The notes below the pieces were generated by a model, which saw only the letters and a program-made list of their open reading frames with translations, ran no database searches and was not told the origin of the DNA. Below are positions 53,442 through 64,000 of a stretch of DNA of 64,000 nt, piece by piece (position 1 is the stretch's first letter; each line of letters begins with the position of its first letter). The position numbers and the translations under genes are program-made. Source of the stretch: Paguma larvata (taxonomy: Eukaryota; Chordata; Mammalia; Carnivora; Viverridae); NCBI GenBank assembly GCA_030068075.1, contig CM057831.1, forward strand, positions 12,319,370 to 12,383,369, written 5' to 3'.

Positions 53442-55212
53442 GTCTAGACAAAGATGTCCGGTTGTTTCCGTACCATTCGCTGAAAGGTTTTCTTTTCTCT
53501 ATAGAATTGCTTTGATACCTCCATCCAAAATCAATTAACTGTGCAAGTACAAGTCTATTTCCAGAACCTCGGCTGTGTTCCATTGATCTATTTGGCTATC
53601 CTTACGCCAATACAACATAGCTTTGATCGCCGCAGCTTTATAGTAAGTTTCACAGCAATCTACTATAAATTCTCAAGCTTTGCTTTTCTTTTTCAAGATT
53701 ATTTTGTTTCTTTTGAACTTCCATGTAAATTTCAGAATACGCCTATAAAATGCTACCCGCAAAGCCTTCTAGGATTATGATGGGAATTACATCAAAATCT
53801 AGGGATTAATTTGGCAAAAATTACATCTTATCCATATTGAGTCTTAATGAATATTATATGTCTCTTCCTTTTTTTCCAATCTTCATTCACTTCACTCAGC
53901 AATGTTTCGTAATTCTCAGTGCACAGTTCTTGCGTATCTTTTGTTAAAGACTCTCCTAAGTATTTTGTTATCTATAATACTCTTGCAAGTAGAATTGTTC
54001 GTTTTCCAGTTGTCTGTGGTCAGGACGTAGAATTACAGTTTACATGTTTATATTGACCTTGTAGCTTACAATTGAGCAACTCAATTCACTTACGAGTTCT
54101 AGTCAGGTTTTTATCCATATAAACTCTAACGGCATCTGTGAAAACAATGTGTTTTACTTCTTCCTATCCAAAATTTATGGGTTTTTAAATTTCTTTTTGT
54201 TGCCTCGTTCCATTAACTGTGATTACCAGGAAGTGTTGAATAGAACCAGAAAAGTAAATGTGCCGATGTTATGGGGAAGTGTTCAGTCTTTTCCCACGAA
54301 GGGTGACCTTAGCCATAGGTTTCATATAATGCCCTTTATCAGACGGAGACGGTCTCTTAATTTTCCTAGTTTACTGAGAGTTTTTGTCACGAACAGGTGG
54401 GATTTTGTCAAATGCTTTCTGTGCATTTATTGAGATCATTGTATAACTTTTCTCCTTTATTCCATAAATGAGGCGGATTATAAGAATTTATTTACAAGTA
54501 TGAAATGGCTAGATCTCATTTAGTCAGATATATTTTACATATTATTGGATCAAATTTGTGACTATTTTGTTAATATATTGTATACTTAAATAGATGTACG
54601 GTTGGATTTGACTTGTAAATATTTTGTTAAAGGTTGTTTTGTATGTATATATTTATGAGAGATAGTGGCATATAGTTTTCTTGTCATTGTCAAATTTTGG
54701 TCTCAAGGATAGGTCGGGCCCTGAAAAGACTTGAGAAATGTTCCCGTTGATGGAGAAGTTTTATAGAACAAATTCAAGGTACTGGATAGGTATAGGACTA
54801 CTTTGATTTTCTATTTCATTTTATGTGTGTTTTGATAGGTTCAACACTGTGGTAATCAGGAAGTGGTGGAGTGGCAGGAAAGCCAAAAAGGAAGAGACAG
54901 AATGTTTCAATGAGGCCCAGCAGTTCCTGGAGGAGACCTACCATAATTCTTGGGGGGAGAACAGGGACATTTCAGGCACCAGGGAAACATGTTCTGTTGG
55001 AGGACAGAGGGAATTCACCGGCCCTCACTAAGGACTTCCTGGTGACACTTTAGAAGGATGGATGAACCATCATGTGTTCTGAATACAAGCTCAGAGAGAA
55101 ACCTAAAAACTTAATCAGCACCCCAGAACAGCAAAATTGCACCTGCTTTACATTCATTACGGTAATAGCTAACATTCTCGGTGCAGCTGTGTGCGGTCAC
55201 CTGTGCCTGCGT

Positions 55213-55248
55213 GTGCATGTGTGTGTGTGTCTGTGTGTGTGTGTGTGC
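55213..55248. repeat. (GT)n microsatellite, interrupted
   Basis: GTGTGT units with interruptions (GCATGTG, TCTGTG). Confidence 0.8.
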
Positions 55249-55639
55249 CCTCAATACTTGCATCTGCCAAATACGATGTGAGGATGCCTTACAACCTGTG
55301 AGAATAGTATAAACTGCATTGCTAATTATGCTTTCTATTTCAGTCTCCTGTAAGTTGGTTTATGGTGAATCAGTTTCCTGGAGACAGATTGCCTTTAAGT
55401 GTACTGACAGAATCAAGCTTCACGATGTGAGAGGGATGGGCAGACTACACATTTCAGTGACGCCCCTCCCCCTCCCCCCCACAAAAACCTACAGTACGTA
55501 CCGCTTCCTTTTGAAGGCTGACATATGGTCTAGCCAGGCATACCATGGCTTGAGGTGGGTACAAGAAAGGAGGAAGGGCTGGGCCAAGGGCCGAATCCCA
55601 CGTACATATGTCATCTTGGGCATTGCATCTGGGCGACCC

Positions 55640-55930
55640 TGTCCCCAACACCACCCTGGACTTCTCAGGAGCCTCCTGCTGCACTCCCCACAGTGATTCG
55701 TGCCCCCTCCAATTCACTCTCCATGCAGCAGCCAGAGGGGTCTTTCTGAGAAACAACTCGCTCCGGCCATCGCCTCCTTCCTTCACATGCCAGCCCAACC
55801 CAAATCCCTTCATGGCTCCCCATTTCTCTTGGGGGTAAAGACCCAAGTCCTGAAGAGGGTCCATGGCCTGCCTCCTGAGAGCTTAGCACACAGCAGCTTG
55901 TGTGCTTGGACCATTCAGCACCTCTGAGCC
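55640..55930 (+). repeat. L2 LINE remnant, sense
   Basis: It has the L2 segment 'ctccatgcagcagccagagg', then 'cttcatggctccccatttct', 'gggtaaagacccaagtcctg' and 'ggtccatggcctgcctcctg'. Confidence 0.75.
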
Positions 55931-55984
55931 ATCCTAATACCTCCCCAGTTGGTGATGCACGTTAAATGAGTAACTCAAGCGAAC

Positions 55985-56330
55985 GTGCTCTCGAAAGCGG
56001 GAAAGCGCTACGAAGCGGTGTTCATCCTCATCCCTGAAGTGGAACTTGGGAAGGACGCACGCGGAGGCGGCAGAGGTGTGCGGACGGGCGCCCCCGTGTG
56101 GCGAGACCGAACCGGTGCGGCGGCGGCGGCTGGGAGGTGGGGAGCGGTGGGAAGCCAGCGGCGCCCAGGCTCTCAACGCTCCGCGACCTGCCCCGGCCTG
56201 CTTGGCTTTGATGGCTGCTCCCGCCGCCACACACACACCCCCAAAGTCCTGTTTCATGCCCAGCGCCGGAACGGGCTTTCTGTCTGCCCTCGGGCACCCG
56301 CAGCCGGCCAATGCGCGACCCGGGTTACGT
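55985..56330. promoter_or_regulatory. Orphan CpG island
   Basis: I count about 40 CG dinucleotides in some 345 bp, roughly what the C and G content alone would predict and far above the genome norm. A GGCCAATG (CCAAT-box) motif lies at 56306-56313. It also carries a short GGC repeat (56117-56130). No exon was recognised next to it. It may be the promoter of an unrecognised transcript or an enhancer. Confidence 0.55.
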
Positions 56331-58358
56331 GTCTAGTGAGCATCTGGGGGTGGCAGAGGCCAGAGCTCCGTAGGTTCTGTCGAGCTTGGGAGGAGGGGGA
56401 GGGGGGAGGGGGGGTGACCAACCTGATCAAGGAGGCAAAGGGCTGTTGCGAAATCCACCGTCCAGCCAGGCAACCAGAAAGATAAAGGTGGCGCTCGTTC
56501 TAAATGGCAGTCCGGCTTTTTCCGGGGCTCTATGCCCAGCGGCCTTCGAGAAGTGTGTCTCGGTTTCTGTCTCTGGCTCTGGTTCCCTGCCCTGGGTCTC
56601 CTCCCCTCTTCGGAGGCAGGCACCGGGTAGTATGAATTCATTTCCCATCCCCAACGCCAACCACCGCCTGGCCCAGAGCAGGACTGGGAAGCCTTGCTGA
56701 GTGACCAAACGCATTCATTTAATGCCACACGCACCCTCTGCAAGGGCGGGGGCGTGCCGTTTTTATTTTCCTTTTCCTGATGAGGAATCTGGGGCCTAGG
56801 GAGGCCGCCTGCCCCGGATCTGGCCGCTAGAAGTGAGCAGGGGACCCGGATGGATAAAATGTGCTTCTCATAGGAGACTCCCTGAGCTCCACGGGCTCTG
56901 ACTAGCCAGCTTCAGGGCGGAGAGCCCACCATGACCGACAGGCACACCGCGACAGAGCCCAGCGCTGCAGCGTGGGAATGGCTGCCTGTGCCTGGCTCCA
57001 AGGAAGCAGTCACGGTCGCCGTTGAAGCAGCACCTTGCGTTCTGAGCTCGTGGAAGGGTGAACAGTAACCTCACGCTCGCCCAACCTCGCATGCCCAGCT
57101 CGCCCAGCACACAGCCGGCTCTCGGCCTGCATCGATGCTCTCGGCAAGCCCGCGGTCAGGGCTCATGGGCAGAGCAGACCAGAACCTGGGGCGACCCACT
57201 GGCTACACGCGTTGAAGCCAAGAACAGGGGCAGTGTGTCCAAGACAGTAAACAGCCGAGGACTGAGCAAAGCCCGGGGCGGCCTGCTGTGTCCACAGCAG
57301 CCGTGACCTCATTGTTGATAGGATCAGCCTCTGAGGGTCATCTGAGCACCCCAAGAAACAGTCCGTTCCTTTACCTCCTATCACTGAATGTCACCCAGGC
57401 AGGGATGGCTTCTGGGCCACCCGGGAAGTCTCTCCCCATAACCAACTACAATCCCTCCTGCTGGCATTAGGTCACTCATAGCGCTCTCATCTGAGAGGCG
57501 ATGAAGACCGGATCTTCACGCTCCTCCCTGCCCTTGGCCCAGGAAAGGTCGTCATAACCTGAGGTCCAGAAGCCCGGCAACCAGACACCAGACTGATGTC
57601 CTCCAGCTCCTGCCTGACCAGCTCCGGGAGTGACCCCCGAGGCTGAGCAGCCTGGCAGGTCGTGCCCAGGTCCTCGAAGCCCTTATCCATTGCTACGGGC
57701 AGGAACACGCCTCTCCTCGGACTGGCCCTGCCGATGTCAGACCGAAGGGTCCCAGCAGCGGGGAGCCGGGGAGGCAGCTGGGACCTGTGTGCTAAGACAC
57801 TGGCCTGGGGGCTTGGGCTCCTGGGAACGGCTCTGGCATGTGTCAAGGGGAGGTTCCACCCTGGTGCTTGGGGACAGCATCCCAGCCCAACCAAGCCACA
57901 ACCACACCCAGGGGCCTGAATCGAAGCAGGATACCACCACTGGCTGCGGGGAAAGAGAAAACAAGGGGTAAGAGCAGCTCAGGCCCCAGAGGGGTTCCCA
58001 GCCGCACACGCCTACACTCACCCCTTCTCACGAATGATCTCCTTGGAGAAACCAGAATGGTGGGGAAGAAAAGTGGGTGAGAAAGGAGTGGCGTTAGGAG
58101 CCAGCTGCCGGTGTCCAGGTAGGATCGGGAGGGCCTGGAGGAAGGCCGGAGCAGGAGGGGCCGAGTCTGAGAGGCCTCGGAGGAAGCACACGGCGTACCC
58201 AAGCCCCCGCCTGGAGATAGGGCAGCTGGAGCAGTGCCTGGGCCCAGGGGCGGAAAGAGCGTCACGGCCCTGTCCGGGCTGCGCCCTATGCCAATCCCGT
58301 TGCCCAGGTCACTTGAACTGGCCAAGCCTGTGATCTCCTCTTTAAAATGGAAGGGAGA

Positions 58359-58555
58359 GGGGCACCCGGGTGGCTCAGTCAGTTGAGCGTCCAACTCTTG
58401 ATTTCGGCTCAGGTCATGATCCCAAAGTCGTGGGATCGAGCCCCGAGTTGGGCTCCACGCTGAGAGTGGAGCCTGCTTAAGATTCCCGCCCCCTACCCCT
58501 CTACCCGCTCTCTCGCCCTCTCTCTCTCACTCTCACTCTCTCTAAAATAAAAAAT
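58359..58555 (+). mobile_element. Felid/carnivore tRNA-Lys SINE, perfect 15-bp target duplication
   Basis: Head 'ggggcacccgggtggctcag', body with CT runs, A-rich tail. AAAATGGAAGGGAGA lies at 58344-58358 and 58556-58570 without mismatch, suggesting recent insertion. Confidence 0.95.
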
Positions 58556-58924
58556 AAAATGGAAGGGAGACACCCCACATCTGTGCCAGGCACCTGGTCC
58601 TGAGGGAATAGAGGGGGAGTGGCCGAGAAGGGAAAGAGGAGGGCTGGGGACCCCCCCCTTCTTCCCACCTCTGGCTCTGCCTCAGTGGCCTCAGTTGGGC
58701 TGGTCAGAGAACCAGGTGTGGCCAATCAGCACCCTTGCCCCCACCCCGCCCCCCCCAGATGAGCTCCAGCGCCTGCCTACTTCATCTCAGGAGTAAACCT
58801 GGAACACACACTCAACAGCCCTGCCTCCGCTGGTTTTTGTGGGGCAAAGTTGAGAAACCTGGGCAGGTCCTTCCGAGCCATGTGACAAAGGGCCTGGCGG
58901 AACCCCTCCACGAACGGCCAACCT

Positions 58925-59080
58925 TGCTTTGGCGCCTCGTCCGTGCCAGGCACTTTGCCCTCACCGCCGCAGCAACCCTCTGAAGTAGCCCATTTCACAG
59001 GGGAGGACACTGAGATCCGAGAGGTTGCGTAAGCTGCCGAGATCACGCGGCCCGCTGGCGCGTGGCGGAGCCGCAGGTGG
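58925..59080 (+). repeat. MIR SINE
   Basis: 'cgtgccaggcactttgccct', 'gtagcccatttcacagggga' and 'ggacactgagatccgagagg' appear in canonical order. Confidence 0.75.
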
Positions 59081-60522
59081 ACAGTCCCGCGCCGAAGGAG
59101 GCATCGGAATATCGGCCCCCGGAGCCGCTGCGATGAGCAGAGGAGATCTCACTTGGAAAGTACTTGCGGGCACACGTGTGAGCTCAGATGAGCCCCTTCC
59201 TGTTCCCCGCCCCCTGCCCAACACCTTGGGAGGGAACCGGACTGTGGTTCCTCGTTCTGACCACAGGGTGTCTCCACGCCCTTGCTCAACAACCACCCCC
59301 CCAGGTCTCTGGCTGCCTTTGACACAGCCCTTCATGGGTCTGGCATAAGTCCCTCAGTGCCACTAGTTAGCATAGTCACAGCGCCCCCCCCACACACTCA
59401 CACCCCCATCTTGCTGGGTTGAGCTGAGTGGCCTGGGGGAGAAGGTGTCACTTTCCGTGTGAGCCGGCAGCCCGCGGGCCCCTGGGTGGTTGGTGACCTC
59501 CTCGGGTTCCTGTCGGCGACCCAAGAATCGGAGTATTTTCAGAAATCCTGCACCACGATGGGCCTCGACCGGCCTGGAGAGAGAGGCTCACGCCGCCTGC
59601 TCCGGCGACCCCTGCCCAGTCGGGCCGGGTCACTGGTGACCTGGGTCTTGCTTTCTAGCCTCCACAACCTGTGTTCTTGTGAACTTCTCCCTGGGAGGGT
59701 CATCAGAAGACGCATCATGATCTTCTTGTGGGAGATTAAATGGGGTTACGTAGGCGAAAAACAAAATGTAAGCTTTTTATTACAATTTAAATGTTGGTTG
59801 TCAAAGATAGGGGAACTGAGACCCCACGAGCCACACAGCATGTCAATGGTGGCCGCAGGGGAGAAGCCCAGGCTGCCTGAGCCCAACCTAGCCAACTCTC
59901 CCAAGAAGTCACGTTTGGCCTTGGAATGGCTCCCTCTGTGTGACCGCAGTCCGGTGCTTTGAAAGGACAGCAGAACAGAGATCTGGGGGCGAGAGGAAGG
60001 CAGGGATGAAGGAGTTAAGGGGGCCTGGAGCTGGGTGGCTGAAGGCTATTAACAGACCAGTGGGAGAGGAAGAGGCTAGAGAGCCGGTCTGGCTTTGATT
60101 AGGTCCCAAGGCCATCTGGAGAATCAGACTCTGGAGATCGGTTGGGTTTATAGGGGGCAGATGGCATGAATTATAGGGGCTTTAATGGGGAAGGGGGCTC
60201 TCCCCATAGTGCCTCTGGAAGGGTCGGGGTGGGGCCTCTCCCCTCGCAGCCTGGACCGATTGCATCAGCTTCCGCATCTGCCGTGCCTTCCTGCCTGCAG
60301 TAGTACCCCTTGTCACGGGCCCCCCCGCAGTACCCACCCCCTGAGGAGTCTGGGAGGACGTGGTGTCACTCAAAGGAGAAAGAGACCCTCTGCGCTCTCT
60401 ACAGAAGCCACACCAACACGTGGTACCAGCCAAGCCAGGAGCCACTGTGTGATGGGCGCACCGCCGTGTGGCCCAGCGAAGTGGGAGCAGCCATCTTGCT
60501 TCCAGGCTCGCAGCAGACCTTA

Positions 60523-60585
60523 GGCTGAAGGTTCCAGGGATATTCCTGTCCCACTCCTCAGCCCGCCTCCTTCCACCCCCTTCAC
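60523..60585 (+). repeat. 63-bp segment, copy A
   Basis: It matches 62280-62342 at 57 of 63 positions with no gap. All six differences are transitions. Flanks do not match. Confidence 0.85.
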
Positions 60586-60599
60586 ATCCACCATATCCT

Positions 60600-60720
60600 T
60601 GATGGTAAGGAGCTCGGAGACCATCCTGTCCAGATGCTTCTACAGAGGCCCAAGGCCACACAGCTGACCCCTCAGTGCTGGACCTGAATCCTAGCCCCCC
60701 AACTCTTGAACCCGTACCTC
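60600..60720 (+). repeat. MIR-like fragment
   Basis: 'agaggcccaaggccacacag' followed by 'ggacctgaatcctagccccc', the MIR 3' half pattern. Confidence 0.5.
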
Positions 60721-61264
60721 TACTGACCAGCCTCCATCACACAGCCTCTCCGGGTGTCCTTTCCTCACCCAACCAACAATACCTGTTTGGCCTCCCTCGC
60801 AGCTGGAACGGACTGAAACGGTGGCTGCAAAAGGCTTTGGAAAGTTAGAGCCACCACGCAAATGATCTCGGCATCATTGCAGTTTGGTGAACAGAGCCGG
60901 GGAGCCCACAGGGCTTCCTGGGAGCAGGCCAGCTAGCCGTTCCCCTGTGAGGAGGAACCCACCTGACAGCCCCTGATTCCCGGTCCCTCTCCAGTGCGGC
61001 TCTGCCCAGGGGAAGCCAGTGGGGCTCAGCCCAAGCAAACATCACTGGGGCGGTGGGCCATTCTGGAAAGCAAAAACAAAAACAAAAACAGCTCTCTCTT
61101 CCAGCATCCCAAGGCCAGAGATGCTTTCCCTTTGGGGGAATTATCCCCATTGGGGAGACCAGGGGGAGGGAAGGAGGGCTGGCCACCAATTCTCCCGCCA
61201 TCTTGGATACTATCTCGGCCAGCCAGAAAACAGCCCGAGCCACGTCTATCACCCTAAGGTATGC

Positions 61265-61559
61265 ATCTCTGACGTGACAATGCCTCTTCTACAAATCTAC
61301 CCCTCAGGTTTGCACAGACATGTATCCAGAGGGCTGTCCATACAGCTTTGTTTGTAACAACCAAAGACCGTCATTAGGGGATGGGGTAAATACATTAAGG
61401 ATATCCGTACTGTATAATCCAGGCAAAGAATGAAGTAGTTGTATATGCGCGTATAAATGAATATACGTGTATGTAAGTGAAATCGACTCATTATGAAGAT
61501 CTCTAAGATACACCGTTAAGAACAAGTCATACATGGAAGAGTGTGTATAGTATGTTCCT

Positions 61560-61601
<42 letters not shown>

Positions 61602-61745
61602 AGATGTAAATAAGGCTCAGAAAATCTCTGAATGATACCCGAAGAAGCTGTTAACGGTAGTTGCTTCCCAGTCGGGAGACAGGTGGTCTGTAGTAACAGA
61701 GGACTTACTTTTCAGTACCTTTGGGTTTTACCATCTGTATCTGTG
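61265..61745 (+). mobile_element. Old L1 3' end, sense
   Basis: It has L1 3' end motifs in forward order: 'ctgtccatacagctttgttt', 'gtaacaaccaaagaccgtca', 'aagatctctaagatacaccg' and 'acttacttttcagtaccttt'. A CA repeat lies inside. Confidence 0.7.
61565..61600. repeat. (CA)n microsatellite
   Basis: About 18 CA units inside an L1 3' end. Confidence 0.95.
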
Positions 61746-62279
61746 CTACTCTTTCAGTGAAACGAACAGAGGGAAAGCCGGTCTAGAAAAATAGCTGCGT
61801 GGGCTCAGCCACGTCCCTCCACTCCATGCCCCCTCCAGTCTCCGAGTTTCCCGCCTGCTTCCTTTCCACCTGGCTCTGACCCCCACCGGCCCGTAAGGGT
61901 GTTTCCACCGCAGCCGGCCCCTGGGGGCAGCCACCCTTCATTCTGTGAGGACCAAGGCCTCCCTTTCATGGCCAGCTGGAAGAGACACACGAAGACCGCA
62001 AATGCTTGGAGGAGCGAGGTCACCCCAGGTAGGAGCCGTGGGAGCGAGCCAAGGGGCTTGGTTTCCTATTAAGTGCGGGAAGGAGCGGCAGTTAAACACC
62101 AAGCTTCAAAGAGCCTAAGATTTTCAAAAATCGCTTTTGGGGAATATGCAGCTTTTATTGGAGGTGTCAGACATTAATGAGGGTTCTGGATCTTTCCCAG
62201 CCCAAAGAGCACTCTCCCTCTCTGCCCCACCCCCACTCCTTCCAGCAACCAGCTAGCCTCCCTTGGACAAATGGAGAGA

Positions 62280-62342
62280 GGCTGAAGGTTCCGGGGGTAT
62301 TCCTGTCCCACTCCTCAGCTCACCTCCCTCTACCCCCTTCAC
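62280..62342 (+). repeat. 63-bp segment, copy B
   Basis: Direct-orientation partner of 60523-60585, 1,757 bp away. Confidence 0.85.
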
Positions 62343-63008
62343 TTCTGGGAGAAGGTATGGAAGCCGAGAGGATCCAAGGGGAGGGGAGTTAGGAACCCAA
62401 GGGAAGGACTGGGGGCAGGGTCCGACAGAGGCAAAAAGGCCAGCCTCGCTTACCTGTTCCTTTGGGAAAGGTTTCGTGGCCAATGATTAGGAATTCTGAG
62501 GCCTGCCCTATGCCTGTTGGAAGAAACCCTCAACACACACTTGCTCCCTCATGGAAATGACCGTGTTCTTAGATATTTTGAGATCCTGACACAGAAGGAA
62601 GTGTGAGAGCTCCATTTTGTCTGAATATGTAGAGTCACAACTGAGCCTTGGACCAGGCTCTGGACCACATTTTTAATGCCAGCCCACTTCCCAGTCTCGG
62701 AATGTACCTGGTGAGCTTTAAAGGTAAGCAGCCCGTCCAAAATAGAGGGGCGCCCGCCAACACACTCTGAGCAGAGGACACCCATAATAATATTTGTAGA
62801 ATGAATATGTGCGGAAGTGAATGAGTGAATGGCTTTACTTATGACACGAAGACATGAGATTGGACGTTAGAATTTATACATTAGATGATGTTCGAAATCT
62901 AGATTAGAGGTTAGAAATGACTCCTGTTAGTTAGCATTGGGACGTCTGAAAAGACTATAACATGGTTCTTAAAGGAAAGGATCTTTCTCTTAGTCATCTT
63001 TCAATAAA

Positions 63009-63010
63009 TG

Positions 63011-63046
<36 letters not shown>

Positions 63047-63088
63047 ATGGATGGATAGATGGATGGATGGACGGATGGATGGATGGTT
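63009..63088. repeat. (GATG)n microsatellite
   Basis: About 80 bp of GGAT units with a few A/C interruptions. Confidence 0.9.
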
Positions 63089-64000
63089 GAAGGAATTCCT
63101 CTGAAGGAATTCATAGTCTCATGATCCCCAGAGGTGTAGGTTGGGTAATCTATATAAGACACTTGGACACTTATATGTCAAAAGTTAGTCTGCATAAGGC
63201 AGGAGGAGGGGCAAGATGACCTATTGGGTCTCTTTCGCATCCAACTATCTACAGCTGGAATATTTGTATCTAGACTCCGAGCATATGATGATACTCAGGT
63301 TTCTCAGAAGTTACTCCTTGCCAGCCTGTGAGCAGCCACCAGGGAATCCGGTCTCTCCATGGAATGGGTAGGTTAGGGTGGGTATCTCCAACACTGCTAG
63401 CTCCTGGCATCATCTTCCCCTGCCAGGAACCATGGCGACTCTAGTTGGTGACCCACCAGGGGCTCGTGCTCCTCCAGTCTCATCTCAGCAAAATCTCCCG
63501 CGAGAAAATGGAGAAAGAGTTCTGTCCTTTTCTCAATACCTTCTTCCCTGAGAGTGTGTCTCAGGTCACACAGAGAACTAAAGTGGAGATATGCAAAGTT
63601 TATTTGTTCATTTCACTCAAGGTGGATCTTAACAGGTAGATCGTAACAGCAGCGCAACGCTGGAGGAAAGTTGACTTGTGAGTTTCCAACTCCCAACGAA
63701 GAAACGAGGCCCAACAGTCATTGGCCTTGAGACAAAGCTCTGCCCCCTCCCCCTCCAGATCTCTTTGTCTCTCAACTTCCCACTCTATCCCTCCCTTCAA
63801 GGGCCAGCGTCCTTCATGACCTACTCCTTCCCTCCCCACAGAAAGCCCTCATATTTATGGCCTAGAATTTAGCCAGATGCTCATGGCAACTCTCCTCTTG
63901 ACAACAGTTGCTACTCGATCTCCCATGGGGGAGCTGTGGCCAATGTCCACATTAGCCAAGAAGCAAACAGGTCTCCAGTCCTGATGGGCACTTGTTCTTT

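Larger units (their letters stand above)
45840..54842. other. AT-rich cluster of nested L1 fragments and SINEs
   Basis: About 9 kb made almost wholly of transposon sequence: three or more antisense L1 pieces, a sense L1 3' end, and at least eleven felid SINEs (listed separately). Base composition drops sharply from the GC-rich flanks. No intact L1 reading frame survives. Confidence 0.8.
53000..54842 (-). mobile_element. Third L1 fragment, antisense, ORF2 region
   Basis: It has complement ORF2 sequence such as 'ttccattgatctatttggct', 'cagcaatgtttcgtaattct' and 'ggattttgtcaaatgctttc' (the complement of the RT motif region). It covers the same ORF2 interval as 49780-50778, so it is a separate insertion. 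A SINE lies at 53137-53325. Confidence 0.75.
54843..61264. other. Intergenic region upstream of TRIM29, middle part
   Basis: No gene could be supported. Contents: GT repeat (55210-55248), L2 remnant (55640-55930), orphan CpG island (55985-56330), felid SINE (58359-58555), MIRs (58925-59080, 60600-60720) and one copy of a duplicated 63-bp segment (60523-60585). 56400-58340 and 59080-60520 contain nothing I recognise. Confidence 0.6.
61746..64000. other. Intergenic region, distal part
   Basis: No gene could be supported up to the window end. It contains copy B of the 63-bp segment and a GATG microsatellite (63009-63088). No exon of any neighbouring gene was recognised. Confidence 0.6.

Noticed and set aside
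53330..54842. Possible intact L1 reverse-transcriptase gene
   Set aside because: RT-like sequence is recognisable on the minus strand, but stops and frameshifts break it into short pieces. It is a relic.
54843..55040. Possible processed-pseudogene fragment
   Set aside because: A 68-codon open frame and purine-rich sequence follow the L1, but I recognise no parent gene.
55985..56485. 166-codon frame through the orphan CpG island
   Set aside because: CG-rich composition explains the openness. The peptide has no familiar motif. I kept the island but not the protein.
59459..59962. 167-codon open frame on the plus strand
   Set aside because: No recognisable domain. It spans an abrupt composition change at about 59740 and no splice context or neighbouring exons support it.

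Overview
This is vertebrate nuclear DNA, almost certainly from a cat (family Felidae). The evidence is at least seventeen copies of the tRNA-Lys-derived carnivore SINE in its felid form (head 'GGGGCGCCTGGGTGGCTCAG', CT-rich body, AATAAA-containing A tail), old L1, L2 and MIR remnants, GT-AG introns, and one multi-exon gene. The species call rests on the SINE type, which I recognise from memory, and on nothing stronger.

One protein-coding gene can be supported: TRIM29 (also ATDC), a RING-less tripartite-motif protein, on the minus strand. All nine coding exons are here, from the ATG at 35309 to the TGA at 11067-11069. Every intron begins GT and ends AG, and every exon phase fits the next. The expected product is 588 residues, the length I recall for human TRIM29. 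As given, exon 1 is one base short (806 nt, where 807 is needed). The gap is at about 34620/34621, codon 230, inside B-box 2. Read literally, the protein would stop after 258 residues. Everything downstream is intact, so an assembly or base-calling error is the first explanation, but a real mutation is not excluded.

Layout: 1-9954 is the flank downstream of TRIM29. It is GC-rich, with MIR and L2 remnants and two CpG-dense patches (2.3-2.95 kb and 3.96-4.5 kb) that no gene explains. 9955-11066 is the likely 3' UTR. 11067-35309 is TRIM29, with introns carrying old repeats, one felid SINE each in introns 8 and 1, and several microsatellites. 35310-35600 is the 5' UTR and promoter, with a long polypurine tract and a perfect GC palindrome. 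35.6-45.8 kb is intergenic, with scattered SINEs and MIRs and one antisense L1 tail. 45.8-54.8 kb is an AT-rich pile of nested L1 fragments and SINEs. 54.8-64 kb is intergenic again, with an orphan CpG island at 55,985-56,330, a young SINE, an L1 3' end, and a 63-bp segment present twice.

I found no second gene, no structural RNA gene, no CRISPR-like or bacterial system, and no clear new biological system. The items most worth checking are the TRIM29 frameshift, the orphan CpG islands and the 63-bp duplication. Repeat family names and comparisons with human TRIM29 come from recognition by eye, not from a search.
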